This document shows, one piece after another, positions 43,621 through 52,804 of a DNA stretch of 64,000 nucleotides. A model generated the notes under the pieces. That model ran no database searches. It saw nothing but the letters and a program-made list of their open reading frames with translations, and was not told where the DNA came from. Made by a program: the position numbers and the translations under genes. The stretch lies in contig NZ_KB898625.1 in assembly GCF_000377705.1 (NCBI RefSeq), positions 186,001 through 250,000 on the forward strand. Reading direction: 5' to 3'. How positions within the stretch are numbered: position 1 is the stretch's first letter; every line of letters begins with the position of its first letter. The DNA is from Salsuginibacillus kocurii DSM 18087 (lineage in GTDB: Bacteria > Bacillota > Bacilli > Bacillales > Marinococcaceae).

Positions 43621-44610
43621 TTACATTTTCAGCGCAATTTTTCCCATCTGCTTCCCTTCATCCATGCGCTTAAATGCAGCTTCGTACTCCTCTAATGAAA
43701 ACACCTCGTCCATGACCGGCTTGATATCGTGTTTTTCAATAAACTGGAGCATTTCTTCGTATTCATCGCGGCTGCCCATGGTAGTACCAAGAAAATTGTA
43801 CTGGCCGTAAAAGAATTCGCGCAGGTTGATTTCAACCACATCCCCGGCCGAAGCGCCAAAGGTTACAATCGTTCCGCCCTTCTTTACTTGATTCAGGGAC
43901 TTCTGAAACGTGGCCGCGCCCACTGATTCAATCACCACGTCTGCTTTTTCGCTGCCGAGTTCTGCATTCCAATCTGCTTCGCTGTCAACCGCCACATCGG
44001 CTCCTAGTTCAACCGCACGCTTTCTCTTTTCTTCCGAACGGGAGGTCATGATGACGCGCGCGCCTGCCGCATTCGCAAATTGTAGCAAAAAGGTAGCGAC
44101 CCCGCTGCCGGCGCCAGGGACCAATACGTTGTCGCCCTCGCTCACCAATCCTCTTGTGAACAACGCCCGATACGCCGTCAACGCTCCGAGCGAGAGGACA
44201 CCTGCTTCCTCCCAGGTTAAATGCTTCGGTTTCGCTGAGACTTGCGCTTCAGGAAGAATAATGTATTCCGCGAAGGTGCCGTCGGTCGGAAAGCCTAACA
44301 CTTCAAACTCTTCCGGGGGAGCCGCACTTTTTTCAAACCAGTTCAGGCTCGGGTTGACGATCACTTCCTCGCCTTCCGCCACGCGCGCGACTCCGCTTCC
44401 GACTGCATCCACCACGCCGGCTCCGTCTGAACCGAGCACGACGGCGGGGTCGTTAGCCTTATGCCGGTTTAACACAAACAAATCGCGATGATTGAGTCCC
44501 GCGGTTTTCAACTGGATGCGTACTTCTCCTTCTCCCGGCTCCGGCTTCTCTACGGCCCGGAGGCCGAGCCCGTCCCAGCCTTCTTTTTCCGCATGCGTTA
44601 CTGCTTTCAT
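43621..44610 (-). CDS. YogA-like zinc-type alcohol dehydrogenase/quinone reductase (MDR family)
   Basis: A 329-residue medium-chain dehydrogenase/reductase. The N-terminal GroES-like part has AGLNHRDLFVLN and VVLGSDGAGVV. The NADPH-binding part has VLVPGAGSGVATFLLQFA. Typical zinc-ligand cysteines are absent, so a zinc-free quinone-oxidoreductase-like enzyme is likely. The protein resembles B. subtilis YogA. ATG 44610 follows AAAGGAGAGAG. It lies one base after dsdA and forms an operon with it. Substrate unknown. Confidence 0.8.
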   Translation of the reverse strand: MKAVTHAEKEGWDGLGLRAVEKPEPGEGEVRIQLKTAGLNHRDLFVLNRHKANDPAVVLGSDGAGVVDAVGSGVARVAEGEEVIVNPSLNWFEKSAAPPEEFEVLGFPTDGTFAEYIILPEAQVSAKPKHLTWEEAGVLSLGALTAYRALFTRGLVSEGDNVLVPGAGSGVATFLLQFANAAGARVIMTSRSEEKRKRAVELGADVAVDSEADWNAELGSEKADVVIESVGAATFQKSLNQVKKGGTIVTFGASAGDVVEINLREFFYGQYNFLGTTMGSRDEYEEMLQFIEKHDIKPVMDEVFSLEEYEAAFKRMDEGKQMGKIALKM

Positions 44611-44611
44611 G

Positions 44612-45853
44612 TCATCTCTCTCCTTTTCCCTCAATATATTCTCTTTGAACGTCTTCAGGCACAATGCTTCCGCCTGTCGACCAGACGAGGTGTGTCACCT
44701 GGTCCGCCGACACGCCCACCTTTTCAAAAAAGCCGCTCGCTTCCACGTCCCACGGCCCGCGCACGCCAGCAAGGGCCGACGGTTCCAAAAACAGACCTTC
44801 CGTTTCGTACATCGTCACCAAATCCCGCTTCAACCGCTCATCGGTGACTGTGAAAAAGCCGGCGAGCTGATCTTTCAACAAGTCCGACACTAACGGCGAT
44901 ACCCGGCCGACCGCAAGGCCATCCGCTTCCGTCACATTGCTCAAGCCCACATCCTGCACAGAAGTCCCAGCAAACTCACCCGTCAGCCAGCCGAGCATCG
45001 CAGCCGGCGCCTGCACCGGTTCGGCGAAAAACACATGCACCGCATCCCCGTAAATGTGCTTTAAGCCATACGCCACACCGCCCGGACCGCCGCCCACACC
45101 ACATGGCAGATACACACAAAGCGGATGGTCGCTATCCACCGTCACACCCTCTGTTTTCAGCTGCGCCTCCACTTCACGCGCCGCCACCGCATAACCATTA
45201 AACAACGAAGCCGAAGCCTCATCGTCAACAAAATGACAATTCGGGCTCACCTGGCACTCTTTTCTCCCCGCTGCCACTGCCGCGCCGTAATCCGACTCAT
45301 ACTCAAACACCTGCACGCCGTGACTTCGCAGCTTCTCCTTCTTCCACGCCTTCGCATCCGCCGACATATGAACCTTCACCTGAAAACCAAGCGCCGAACC
45401 GAGCAAACCAATGCTAAGCCCGAGATTCCCGGTTGAACCCACCGCCAGTTCAAATTGATCCAGCTCACCGCCTTTCCCCTCAGCTTCGAGCCGCTCCGCC
45501 ACTTCCATCACCTCATGAAAGCCGCCGCGTGCCTTAATCGAACCAGCCACCGGCAAAGCATAATCCTCTTTTAGTAAAAAACGACCAGCCAGCAGACGGC
45601 CAGACGCTGCTTCCTGCCTTTCCACAAACGAAGGCAGCGTGCGAACAGACGATTGAATCTGCCCATTCGTGCCCGGGAACGCTTCTTTTAAGAACGATTC
45701 AAAGCGCTTAAAACGAGCAGCGGCCGAGTCAATCGTGAGCGGTGAAACCTCCTTCGTTTCTTTAAGCGGCGCCTGCGCCTCGTAGCCCAGATTGAACCAG
45801 AACTGCTCTTTGGCAGCGAGCAACATTTTATATGCCTGCGTTTCCTCCCCCAT
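44612..45853 (-). CDS. dsdA: D-serine dehydratase (ammonia-lyase)
   Basis: A 413-residue PLP enzyme of the DsdA type that deaminates D-serine to pyruvate. The Schiff-base lysine is Lys107 in PVAGSIKARGG. The phosphate-binding VGSTGNLGLSIG and glycine-rich LPCGVGGGPGG are in place. It heads a two-gene operon with the YogA-like oxidoreductase. The region is more GC-rich than its surroundings. Confidence 0.93.
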   Translation of the reverse strand: MGEETQAYKMLLAAKEQFWFNLGYEAQAPLKETKEVSPLTIDSAAARFKRFESFLKEAFPGTNGQIQSSVRTLPSFVERQEAASGRLLAGRFLLKEDYALPVAGSIKARGGFHEVMEVAERLEAEGKGGELDQFELAVGSTGNLGLSIGLLGSALGFQVKVHMSADAKAWKKEKLRSHGVQVFEYESDYGAAVAAGRKECQVSPNCHFVDDEASASLFNGYAVAAREVEAQLKTEGVTVDSDHPLCVYLPCGVGGGPGGVAYGLKHIYGDAVHVFFAEPVQAPAAMLGWLTGEFAGTSVQDVGLSNVTEADGLAVGRVSPLVSDLLKDQLAGFFTVTDERLKRDLVTMYETEGLFLEPSALAGVRGPWDVEASGFFEKVGVSADQVTHLVWSTGGSIVPEDVQREYIEGKGER

Positions 45854-45960
45854 GAGCTTTCATCCTCTCTATTATGTAACTCTTCATTTATTTCGCCTTT
45901 TTATTTATTGTACTTGCTGCCTGCAATCATTTAAATAAAGAGGCACGGCCTGCCTAAATG

Positions 45961-45994
45961 AAAGAAAGCCCGCATGGTGCTTCATCCATGCGGG
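45961..45994 (-). terminator. terminator of the His-rich protein gene
   Basis: On the minus strand CCCGCATGG pairs with CCATGCGGG, followed by TTTCTTT. Confidence 0.8.
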
Positions 45995-46012
45995 ACTCTT
46001 ATGCTTTCACGT

Positions 46013-46342
46013 TTACTTAATCACTTCTACCGGACCGTGGTCGTCAATATGGTCACCGTGCACGTGATGAAGGCGACCATCAACGAGATAGTCATAATGA
46101 TCACCGTGTGGAACCAGCTCGTGGCCGCAGTCTTCGTTATGATTGCACGCCGCTTCAACCGGTGCGCAATTGTCAGGGTTGTCATCACTCACTTCAATTT
46201 TACACTCATCCCAATGATCCTCGTGTTTATGGTGGAGATGACTGTCATGCAGATAATCAATATGGTCGCCGTGCTTAATCTTTGTGTGGCCGCACGCCAT
46301 GCTGTGTTCATGCGTGTGGTCTTCGTGAGTATGATGTGCCAT
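46013..46342 (-). CDS. His-rich putative zinc-binding protein
   Basis: A 109-residue protein with about a quarter histidine and many acidic residues. It is built from two similar modules, CGHTKIKHGDHIDYLHDSHL and CGHELVPHGDHYDYLVDGRL, each followed by a His-Asp-rich tail. Such small proteins are common in Bacillaceae and are usually annotated loosely as zinc-related; metal storage or chaperoning is the plausible role. ATG 46342 follows AAAGGAG by eleven bases; the GTG upstream overlaps that site. No Zur box was recognised. Confidence 0.7.
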   Translation of the reverse strand: MAHHTHEDHTHEHSMACGHTKIKHGDHIDYLHDSHLHHKHEDHWDECKIEVSDDNPDNCAPVEAACNHNEDCGHELVPHGDHYDYLVDGRLHHVHGDHIDDHGPVEVIK

Positions 46343-46687
46343 TTGTACGATCACTCCTTTTTTCTAAAAATCGTTCTCCTTTGCTTCTGCTGCAGGCGGA
46401 GGCTTTCAGCAACAAATACCCGATGCTCCATTAGTTTTTCTACATCGTTTGCATGCTTCGAGCTACAGCTACTGCTTTTAAAACAACCATTACATCAACC
46501 GATACGTTATGTAACTTTTCCCACTCATCTACTCTACATAACTTCGATTTCTTTTCTAAACGGGCTATATCCTATATAATTCTCTACTCCGACCACAATT
46601 TCCTGCAAAAACAGCATGTGCTTAGACTTCTGCTAAACACATGCCGGCTGTACTAATAAAACGGGCGCGTACTCTCACCGTTCTTTC
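46343..46687. other. intergenic gap with no gene seen
   Basis: AT-rich region between csbD and the His-rich protein gene. I see no supported gene or RNA. Confidence 0.4.
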
Positions 46688-46867
46688 TTACCAGTTATTT
46701 TTGAACTCACTTTTTTTGTTTTGCCACTTGCTTTCTGTCTTCTTTTTCTTACCCTCTCGTTCCATATCTTTATCTTCTATTGCGTTTCCGACCTGTTCTT
46801 TAGTCTCGCCTTTTGCTTTGTTCACTTTACTTTTTACTTTGTCGCTCCATTCTTTATTTTCAGCCAT
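46688..46867 (-). CDS. csbD: CsbD-family stress protein (59 aa)
   Basis: A short gene overlooked easily because of its size. The product begins MAENKEWSDKVKSKVNKAKG and continues ETKEQVGNAIEDKDMEREGK, the standard CsbD pattern (Lys/Glu-rich, helical, hydrophilic). A GAGGTG ribosome site stands before ATG 46867. CsbD proteins accumulate under general stress in many bacteria, but their molecular role is unknown. A sigma-B-like promoter about 35 bp upstream fits control of csbD in B. subtilis. Confidence 0.88.
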   Translation of the reverse strand: MAENKEWSDKVKSKVNKAKGETKEQVGNAIEDKDMEREGKKKKTESKWQNKKSEFKNNW

Positions 46868-46902
46868 TTTTTCACCTCACAAAAAGAATTTGTGAATTCT
46901 AA

Positions 46903-46927
46903 TTACCACTCGAATGCTTGTTTAAAC
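46903..46927 (-). promoter_or_regulatory. candidate sigma-B promoter of csbD
   Basis: On the minus strand GTTTAA (46927-46922), 13 bases, TGGTAA (46908-46903). The -35 box is perfect for sigma-B and the -10 matches GGGTAT at four of six positions. Confidence 0.55.
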
Positions 46928-47137
46928 ATCAGAGCTGCTCAGGCGATGGAAGTTTTACTTCATTTTCCATTTATTGAAATGTCATGTTACTTGGACGTTT
47001 TCAGCGTAATTTAATACGTTTTTCAAGAAATTTGGACGTTTCGACAAGATTCTCGTACGCTTTCGACAAAATCCTGGACAGTTTCCTCCCTCTACACTCT
47101 GGACCACTATGTATAGTCCCCGCGACCACCGTGCTGA

Positions 47138-47166
47138 TTGGTTAAAATGTCAATTTATAGTATAAT
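47138..47166 (+). promoter_or_regulatory. sigma-A promoter of the moxR-DUF58-DUF4129 operon
   Basis: TTGGTT at 47138 and a perfect TATAAT at 47161 are separated by 17 bases, 50 bp before the first start codon. Confidence 0.75.
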
Positions 47167-47216
47167 AATTAGGAATTTGAACACAGAGATGTCTTACATA
47201 AAAAGGGGTCTAAACA

Positions 47217-48164
47217 ATGGAAGCTTCTCCGCTTACAACTGTGCAAGAAGAAATCAGAAAAGTCTTAATTGGTAAAGAACAGATGACCGAGTTGGTGATG
47301 GCTGCGCTGGTGAGCAGCGGCCATGTCTTGTTCGAAGATGTGCCCGGCACTGGAAAAACCATGTTTGTTAAAACGCTCGCGCGCATCCTGGATACAGATT
47401 TCAGCCGCATCCAATTCACCCCGGACCTCTTGCCGGGTGATGTAACAGGCATTCAATTTTACAATCAGAAGACGAATGAATTTGAAGTGAAGTTCGGTCC
47501 CGTAACGTGCAACCTGCTCCTTGCTGATGAAATCAACCGCGCCACCCCGCGCACGCAATCAAGTCTGTTGGAAGTGATGGAAGAACGGCAGATGACTATC
47601 GATGGGAAAACGTATCCACTCCCAGATCCGTTCTTCGTTTTCGCCACCCAGAACCCGATTGAAAGCGGGCAAGGCACCTTTTCTCTGCCAGAGGCACAAC
47701 TGGATCGTTTCTTAATGGTGATTGACTCAGGGTACCCTGACATAAACGAAGAGAGAGAAATGTTGCGGCTGCAGCGAGGCACGGCGGAGCCTATTGATGA
47801 GGTAGACTCTGTCCTTTCGCCAGCCCAGCTGAAAACGATGCAGCAGGAGGCAGCGGAAGTGACTCTTTCAGAGGATGTGGAGGCCTATTTATTAGACATT
47901 GTCCAGGCAACGCGCACGGATGCTTCGGTGGAAACGGGCATTTCCCCGCGCGGGACGATCGCTTTCATGAAGAGTGCCCAAGCGCTTGCCCTTTTACATG
48001 AGCGCTCGTATGTAGTGCCACATGATTTGAAACGCCTCGCTCTGCCCGTCCTGGCCCACCGGCTTGTATTAACGCTGGAAGGCTCGTTTAAGCAAACCAA
48101 ACGCGACGTGATGGCTACTATTCTCGAAAAAGTCGAAGTACCGGTTGAAGCGGAGGTCAACTAA
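47217..48164 (+). CDS. MoxR-family AAA+ ATPase (YeaC-like)
   Basis: A 315-residue AAA+ ATPase. Walker A EDVPGTGKT is at about 40-48, Walker B LLLADEINRATP and the sensor ATQNPIE follow. MoxR proteins act as chaperones that insert cofactors or assemble complexes. They are encoded with DUF58 proteins, here the next gene, as in B. subtilis yeaC-yeaD-yebA. ATG 47217 follows AAAAGGGG. The operon's target is unknown. Confidence 0.92.
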   Translation: MEASPLTTVQEEIRKVLIGKEQMTELVMAALVSSGHVLFEDVPGTGKTMFVKTLARILDTDFSRIQFTPDLLPGDVTGIQFYNQKTNEFEVKFGPVTCNLLLADEINRATPRTQSSLLEVMEERQMTIDGKTYPLPDPFFVFATQNPIESGQGTFSLPEAQLDRFLMVIDSGYPDINEEREMLRLQRGTAEPIDEVDSVLSPAQLKTMQQEAAEVTLSEDVEAYLLDIVQATRTDASVETGISPRGTIAFMKSAQALALLHERSYVVPHDLKRLALPVLAHRLVLTLEGSFKQTKRDVMATILEKVEVPVEAEVN

Positions 48165-49330
48165 TGGCTCAACCTTCATCTTTAACATATTCCAGACGAT
48201 ACCATGCCCTCGCCTGGATGACTCCATTTCTCTTGCTTGGCGGAGCTCTGTTTACATCGACTGTGCTCTTTACGTTCGGACTTTTGCTCATGCTGTTTGT
48301 CTTTATCAGCTTTCAGTATCTTCGCTATCAAACCCAGCATGTCAAACTCATCAATCCTCGCCGCACACAATGGTTTTATGAAAATGAAAGCGGAGAGTTT
48401 GTGATCAGCTTAGAAAACCATGGCCTCCTTCCGCTTCACGCCGCGACTGTGACCTGTACAGTTTATAATGTAGCGGGAGCAGTCTCGATGGATAAGACTG
48501 CACATGCAGAACTTCCTGTAACGCTTGAGCCTAAATCGACAAATGAAGTACGCATTCCTTTTGAAACGGTCCAACGGGGCGTGACAGAGATTCGCGCCGT
48601 TCATATGGAAGTCTTCGATGTTATCCGCGCGGGCAAAGCCTCGCTTACCTTTGCTGCCGCTTATACGAATGAAGCCTGTGTGTACCCCATTCCTGCTCCG
48701 CGCAAAGGGCTCGCCGACCACCTTTTTTTACGACCTGGTAATCAATCGATGCCACTGTCTGTCTTTGAAGATCCACTCTTAAAAATCGGCGCGCGCGACT
48801 ACGCATACGGCGATTCGTTTCGTTCCATAGACTGGCACGCAACCGCCAGGCAGCAAGCTCTTCAAACGAAGGAAGTGGAACGCCAGCAGTTTCAGGAATG
48901 GTCACTGTTTATGAACGTAACGGAAACAAACAGTGAGCGCTTTGAACAGCAACTTAAAGAAATGGCGTATCTCATCTTAACAGCGGTGGAAAAAGGGGTA
49001 ACCTTTGAGTTCTATACCAACTTACAATTTGCGCGCGGCGGCATTCTTCATCATCCGCCCGGTCAAGGCAAAGAACATGGACGAGCCGCCCTTCAGCTAC
49101 TGGCGCGCATTAAGAAAAACAGCGTCCTCTCTTCATTTGACCGGTTAGTAGAGCATGTAGAAAAATCCAGCGGTATCAAACCAATCGTATTTTACAGCGC
49201 TCTGGAGGATAAAAAGCCAAGCAGACTCACCCGCTGGCAACAACACGGCACGAACCTGCACACCTTTATTCCGCATCCAGCTAGCGAACGAGAAGCTGAG
49301 ACGTTGGAGAAGGAGGCAGCCACTATATGA
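48164..49330 (+). CDS. DUF58-domain membrane protein (YeaD-like)
   Basis: A 388-residue protein with two N-terminal membrane helices (about 15-55) and a vWA-like C-terminal part. The DUF58 signature is YAYGDSFRSIDWHATAR. It starts within the moxR stop (TAATG), so translation is coupled. DUF58 proteins partner MoxR ATPases. Confidence 0.88.
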   Translation: MAQPSSLTYSRRYHALAWMTPFLLLGGALFTSTVLFTFGLLLMLFVFISFQYLRYQTQHVKLINPRRTQWFYENESGEFVISLENHGLLPLHAATVTCTVYNVAGAVSMDKTAHAELPVTLEPKSTNEVRIPFETVQRGVTEIRAVHMEVFDVIRAGKASLTFAAAYTNEACVYPIPAPRKGLADHLFLRPGNQSMPLSVFEDPLLKIGARDYAYGDSFRSIDWHATARQQALQTKEVERQQFQEWSLFMNVTETNSERFEQQLKEMAYLILTAVEKGVTFEFYTNLQFARGGILHHPPGQGKEHGRAALQLLARIKKNSVLSSFDRLVEHVEKSSGIKPIVFYSALEDKKPSRLTRWQQHGTNLHTFIPHPASEREAETLEKEAATI

Positions 49331-50559
49331 AAAACGCTCCCCTTCTCTATCAAGGCTTACAATTACTCTTTTTTTCGACGCTCCTTTATTTAGTAGTGTG
49401 GCAATTGTATGCACCTGCTGGTTTGTTCGCACCGGTCGTTCCTTTTAAGCTCTTGATTGCTGCTAGTTTTTTTGCCTATCAGGTGGGATTGAAAAAACTA
49501 CAGCAAAGCTGGCTCCTGCCGCTGCCACCTATTGTCGTTTTTGGCTTGGGGCTTACAGCAGGGATGGGCTGGTTAGAAACGCTCCTTATTGTGATTGCCT
49601 CATTTGCTTTCCAAATCGCGCGAGAAGAAAAAGAAAGCGAAGACTTAGAGTTTCTCATATTGTTTATCAGCTTAGTCTTAGTGATATTTTCTTTTCTCGT
49701 GTATCCTTACTTTCCATGGCCTGAAGCGTTCTTTCTCTATGGGCTGGGGCAATTTATCCTCCTGCTACTCGTCCGTGGTATATCAACAGCTCTGCTCTAT
49801 AGTACAACGACAAAAGAGGCGCTGAATCAAAGTAAATGGACAGTATCTGTAAGCACAGGTTTCATTGGTTTAGCTGTCCTTCTCTACGGGATCTGGCCAG
49901 CTGTGCTTGCCGTCACTCAGCAAATAACTCACCTTTTTCTGCAAGGGCTGTATTACCTGCTCCTGCCTCTTTCTTATCTGGTGAATTTCATCATAAGCCT
50001 CCAGGACGAAGAGGCAGTGGAAGACCAGGAAGAAGAAAATAATGACAGCGCCGGTGAGGCTGAATTGTTTGCCAACATTGGTGATGAACCTGCTGGCCCG
50101 CCTGGTGCGCTCGTATGGCTAATCGCCGCACTCATCATAGGAGCGGCTACCTACTTCTTAATCCGTTGGTTAAAGCGCTACGCCAAACGACAGCGCCAGG
50201 AAGCTCCCGCTAAAGCACTTGCTTCCTCTGCCAGACAAACAAGAAGCGTCAGCTCTTCCGTTACGAGGCAAAAGAAAAAACGGCCATGGTTCCATACCGA
50301 TTCGATGGTCCGGCGTAAATTTGCCAAGGTGGAAGCCGCTTATGCTGCTCATGGTTTTTCTCGAGATCCTTCCCAATCGGTCGAAGAATGGGGAGAACAA
50401 TCAGGTAAGCAGGTAAGCAAAGCTGCTACTACGGTCATCGCCCTTTACAGTAAAGTCCGCTACGGCGGCCAGACGCTCACCAAAGCAGAAGAAGAGACGT
50501 ATAAACAAGCAGTAAAACAAACGCTGCAAGATATGAAAAACTATAAGCGCGGCGCGTAA
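49327..50559 (+). CDS. polytopic membrane protein with DUF4129-like tail (YebA-like position)
   Basis: A 410-residue membrane protein with about six N-terminal and two later hydrophobic segments. A very acidic loop (about 220-245) precedes a final helix, and the C-terminal cytoplasmic domain (about 320-400) looks like DUF4129 (RKFAKVEAAYAAHGFSRDPSQS). It overlaps the DUF58 gene by four bases. B. subtilis YebA at this position also carries a transglutaminase domain; I do not see its Cys-His-Asp motifs here, so this version is shorter. Confidence 0.75.
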   Translation: MKNAPLLYQGLQLLFFSTLLYLVVWQLYAPAGLFAPVVPFKLLIAASFFAYQVGLKKLQQSWLLPLPPIVVFGLGLTAGMGWLETLLIVIASFAFQIAREEKESEDLEFLILFISLVLVIFSFLVYPYFPWPEAFFLYGLGQFILLLLVRGISTALLYSTTTKEALNQSKWTVSVSTGFIGLAVLLYGIWPAVLAVTQQITHLFLQGLYYLLLPLSYLVNFIISLQDEEAVEDQEEENNDSAGEAELFANIGDEPAGPPGALVWLIAALIIGAATYFLIRWLKRYAKRQRQEAPAKALASSARQTRSVSSSVTRQKKKRPWFHTDSMVRRKFAKVEAAYAAHGFSRDPSQSVEEWGEQSGKQVSKAATTVIALYSKVRYGGQTLTKAEEETYKQAVKQTLQDMKNYKRGA

Positions 50560-50579
50560 TGCTTCTTCGTTTGATCACA

Positions 50580-50625
50580 CAAAAAACGCCCTGTGTTTAA
50601 TTCGAACAACTAAACACAGGGCGTG
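50580..50625. terminator. bidirectional terminator between convergent operons
   Basis: ACGCCCTGTGTTTA (50586-50599) pairs perfectly with TAAACACAGGGCGT (50611-50624). The minus strand side ends in six T. It separates the DUF4129 gene from yesL. Confidence 0.9.
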
Positions 50626-50627
50626 AT

Positions 50628-51251
50628 TTATACCACTTCCGCCTTCTGTTCCCCTTTATTCCAATTAAGGCCCACACCTTGATAAAGGAGCATCACCAGC
50701 GCGGCCACTAGGTTTACCGAAAAAAGAGGCAGCACGCCTGGCAGCGCACGAACCAGCATGACAAGCAAACAGAGCCCAAGCGCTAATACCACTATCCGTT
50801 TCGGCGAAATAAAAGCGAGGTATATGGTTTCTTTAGCTGCCGCCCTCAACTGAGTATTCCTCCCTAAAGGTACAGCAGCAATAAGTAGCAGGTAAGAAAG
50901 AAAGAGCAAAACGAACAGATGGATGCTGATTAAGACGTACTGAAGCAAACCGTCAAAGTGCAACAGAATATAAATGTTGACTAAGAGAAACGAGACCAAA
51001 AGCCCGTTTATCAACAGGACTGTATTGGCCTGCACAAAAGCAGCTTTGTAAGACTTCCAAAAAAACCGCAGCGGAACCGGACGCTCGCCAGCCGCCCAGC
51101 AGCGAATCAAAGCCAGGCAAGCAACAAACGAAGGGTAAGCCCCAAAAACAAGTGCTCCAGCAAGCGTTCCGCCCATCCAGAGCAGGTTAGCGACAGCCAG
51201 CCGCATAATCCAATCGCACACTTTATAGATGAAATCTCCTGTTCCACTCAT
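50628..51251 (-). CDS. YesL-family (DUF624) membrane protein
   Basis: A 207-residue integral membrane protein with about five hydrophobic segments. The YesL family pattern is seen in WMGGTLAGALVFGAYPSFVACLALIR and FWKSYKAAFVQAN. These proteins are regularly encoded in carbohydrate ABC-transporter operons, as here at the end of the GH32 operon. Molecular role unknown. Confidence 0.8.
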   Translation of the reverse strand: MSGTGDFIYKVCDWIMRLAVANLLWMGGTLAGALVFGAYPSFVACLALIRCWAAGERPVPLRFFWKSYKAAFVQANTVLLINGLLVSFLLVNIYILLHFDGLLQYVLISIHLFVLLFLSYLLLIAAVPLGRNTQLRAAAKETIYLAFISPKRIVVLALGLCLLVMLVRALPGVLPLFSVNLVAALVMLLYQGVGLNWNKGEQKAEVV

Positions 51252-51275
51252 ACGTAACGCCTTCCCTTATTTCAT

Positions 51276-52766
51276 TTATACACGCTTTAAGGTTTGTGTT
51301 AACGCACTCACTACAGACTCCACACCGTATACGGTGCCTTTCTCCTGCTTCAGTACAATCGCCTCATGAACGTCTGTTTCCGGGAGCACCAGATTGGTGA
51401 TCGTAAATTTACCACTGTCCATATAAACTTCCACCGAAGAACGATCGACGATAATATCAAGGTCGAGGATGCCATTTAGTTTTATGCTTTCTGGCAGCTT
51501 CACTTCCACTGGATAGTGATTGGAAAATGGCTCCTGTTCGTTCGCTTTGCGCGAGACGAAGACCACCTCGTGCTCAGTGTCGATCACGAATTGAAAGGGC
51601 GAATGTCCCTCTGACTTGAAAAACTCTAGCCGTGTGCGCTTATTTTCTGTCAGGTCGAGGATAACTTGCCAGCGCAGAGGCAGTTCGGCTGTCGTTACCC
51701 GCCAGCTTTCTCCTGCTGCAACCAAACGGGCCTTTTCTGTAGTTTTCTTGGAACAAATTTCATCCAGTTGGCATACCGGTGTTTGCACGAGCACCTCTTC
51801 TCCTTCAATCCGGTGCAGTTCCAACTGGCGTGGCAGCGACATCGCACTACGCCATGGATCTGTTGGAACCACATTGGCATACTGCCAGTTGCTCATCCAG
51901 GCAATCATGATTCTTTCTTTTCCTTCTTGCGGATGGTCAGAAAAAGACTGCGCCGCGTAAAAATCTTTGCCATAATCCATCCATTTAAAATCCTGAGGGT
52001 TATGATCCAGCGTATAGCTCTTCCCGTCGAACTCTCCGATAAAATAAATACCTCCGGACCCGCCCGCATAGGCCCCGTCATTTACATCAATCTGCAAAAT
52101 CCATTTCGTTTCACCTGATTGCTTGTGCTGGAGCGGAAACAAATCAGGACATTCCCAAATCCCTTCGGTCACATCCCAACCGTCACCGACTTCTTGCAGG
52201 AACGACCAGTCGCGCAAGTTTACAGATTGGTAGAGCATAACGGATCGTCCGGTTGCAAGCACCATCACCCATCGGCTGCTTTCCTTGTGCCAAAACACTT
52301 TCGGATCGCGAAAGTCAGCTCTGCCTGGGTTTTTAATAACTGGATTCTCCTCATATTTCAACCAGGTGCGGCCGTTGTCTCCGCTATATGCCACACTCTG
52401 CTGCTGCAGCCCTTCTTTATGATGAGTGAATAGCGCGACCAGCCCGTGACCACCGTCAAAGAAACCGCTCGAGTCCTTCCAATCGACGACAACGCTGCCC
52501 GAGAAAATGGTTCCGTGCTCATCTGGAAAAAGAGCGATTGGAAGATGACGCCAATGAAACAAGTCATCGCTTACGGCATGGCCCCAGTGCATCGGCCCCC
52601 ACTCTTTGCCATCTGGATGATATTGATAAAACAAATGGTACTCTTCTTCATAGTAGACGAGCCCATTTGGGTCGTTCATCCACATTTTTTCTGGCGTAAA
52701 ATGAATGTGTGGCCGGTACCTTTCTTGGTAATAGTCCTCTGTTTTTGTCTGGCTAACATTTGTCAT
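51276..52766 (-). CDS. GH32 beta-fructofuranosidase (sucrose/levan hydrolase)
   Basis: A 496-residue glycoside hydrolase family 32 enzyme. The nucleophile Asp32 sits in WMNDPNG, the transition-state stabiliser in FRDPKV, and the acid/base in WECPDLF. The C-terminal beta-sandwich is present (ELPLRWQVIL to SSVEVYMD). No signal peptide is seen, so hydrolysis is intracellular. With an ABC importer and no PTS, unphosphorylated sucrose or fructo-oligosaccharides are the likely substrates. It lies 38 bp after the second permease gene. Confidence 0.9.
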   Translation of the reverse strand: MTNVSQTKTEDYYQERYRPHIHFTPEKMWMNDPNGLVYYEEEYHLFYQYHPDGKEWGPMHWGHAVSDDLFHWRHLPIALFPDEHGTIFSGSVVVDWKDSSGFFDGGHGLVALFTHHKEGLQQQSVAYSGDNGRTWLKYEENPVIKNPGRADFRDPKVFWHKESSRWVMVLATGRSVMLYQSVNLRDWSFLQEVGDGWDVTEGIWECPDLFPLQHKQSGETKWILQIDVNDGAYAGGSGGIYFIGEFDGKSYTLDHNPQDFKWMDYGKDFYAAQSFSDHPQEGKERIMIAWMSNWQYANVVPTDPWRSAMSLPRQLELHRIEGEEVLVQTPVCQLDEICSKKTTEKARLVAAGESWRVTTAELPLRWQVILDLTENKRTRLEFFKSEGHSPFQFVIDTEHEVVFVSRKANEQEPFSNHYPVEVKLPESIKLNGILDLDIIVDRSSVEVYMDSGKFTITNLVLPETDVHEAIVLKQEKGTVYGVESVVSALTQTLKRV

Positions 52767-52804
52767 TGATTATAGCACCCTTTCCTTTTCCTCTCTGTGG
52801 ACAC

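Noticed and set aside
43478-43810. Plus-strand frame starting in array B
   Set aside because: Only the repeat part plus antisense of the YogA-like gene; no ribosome site.
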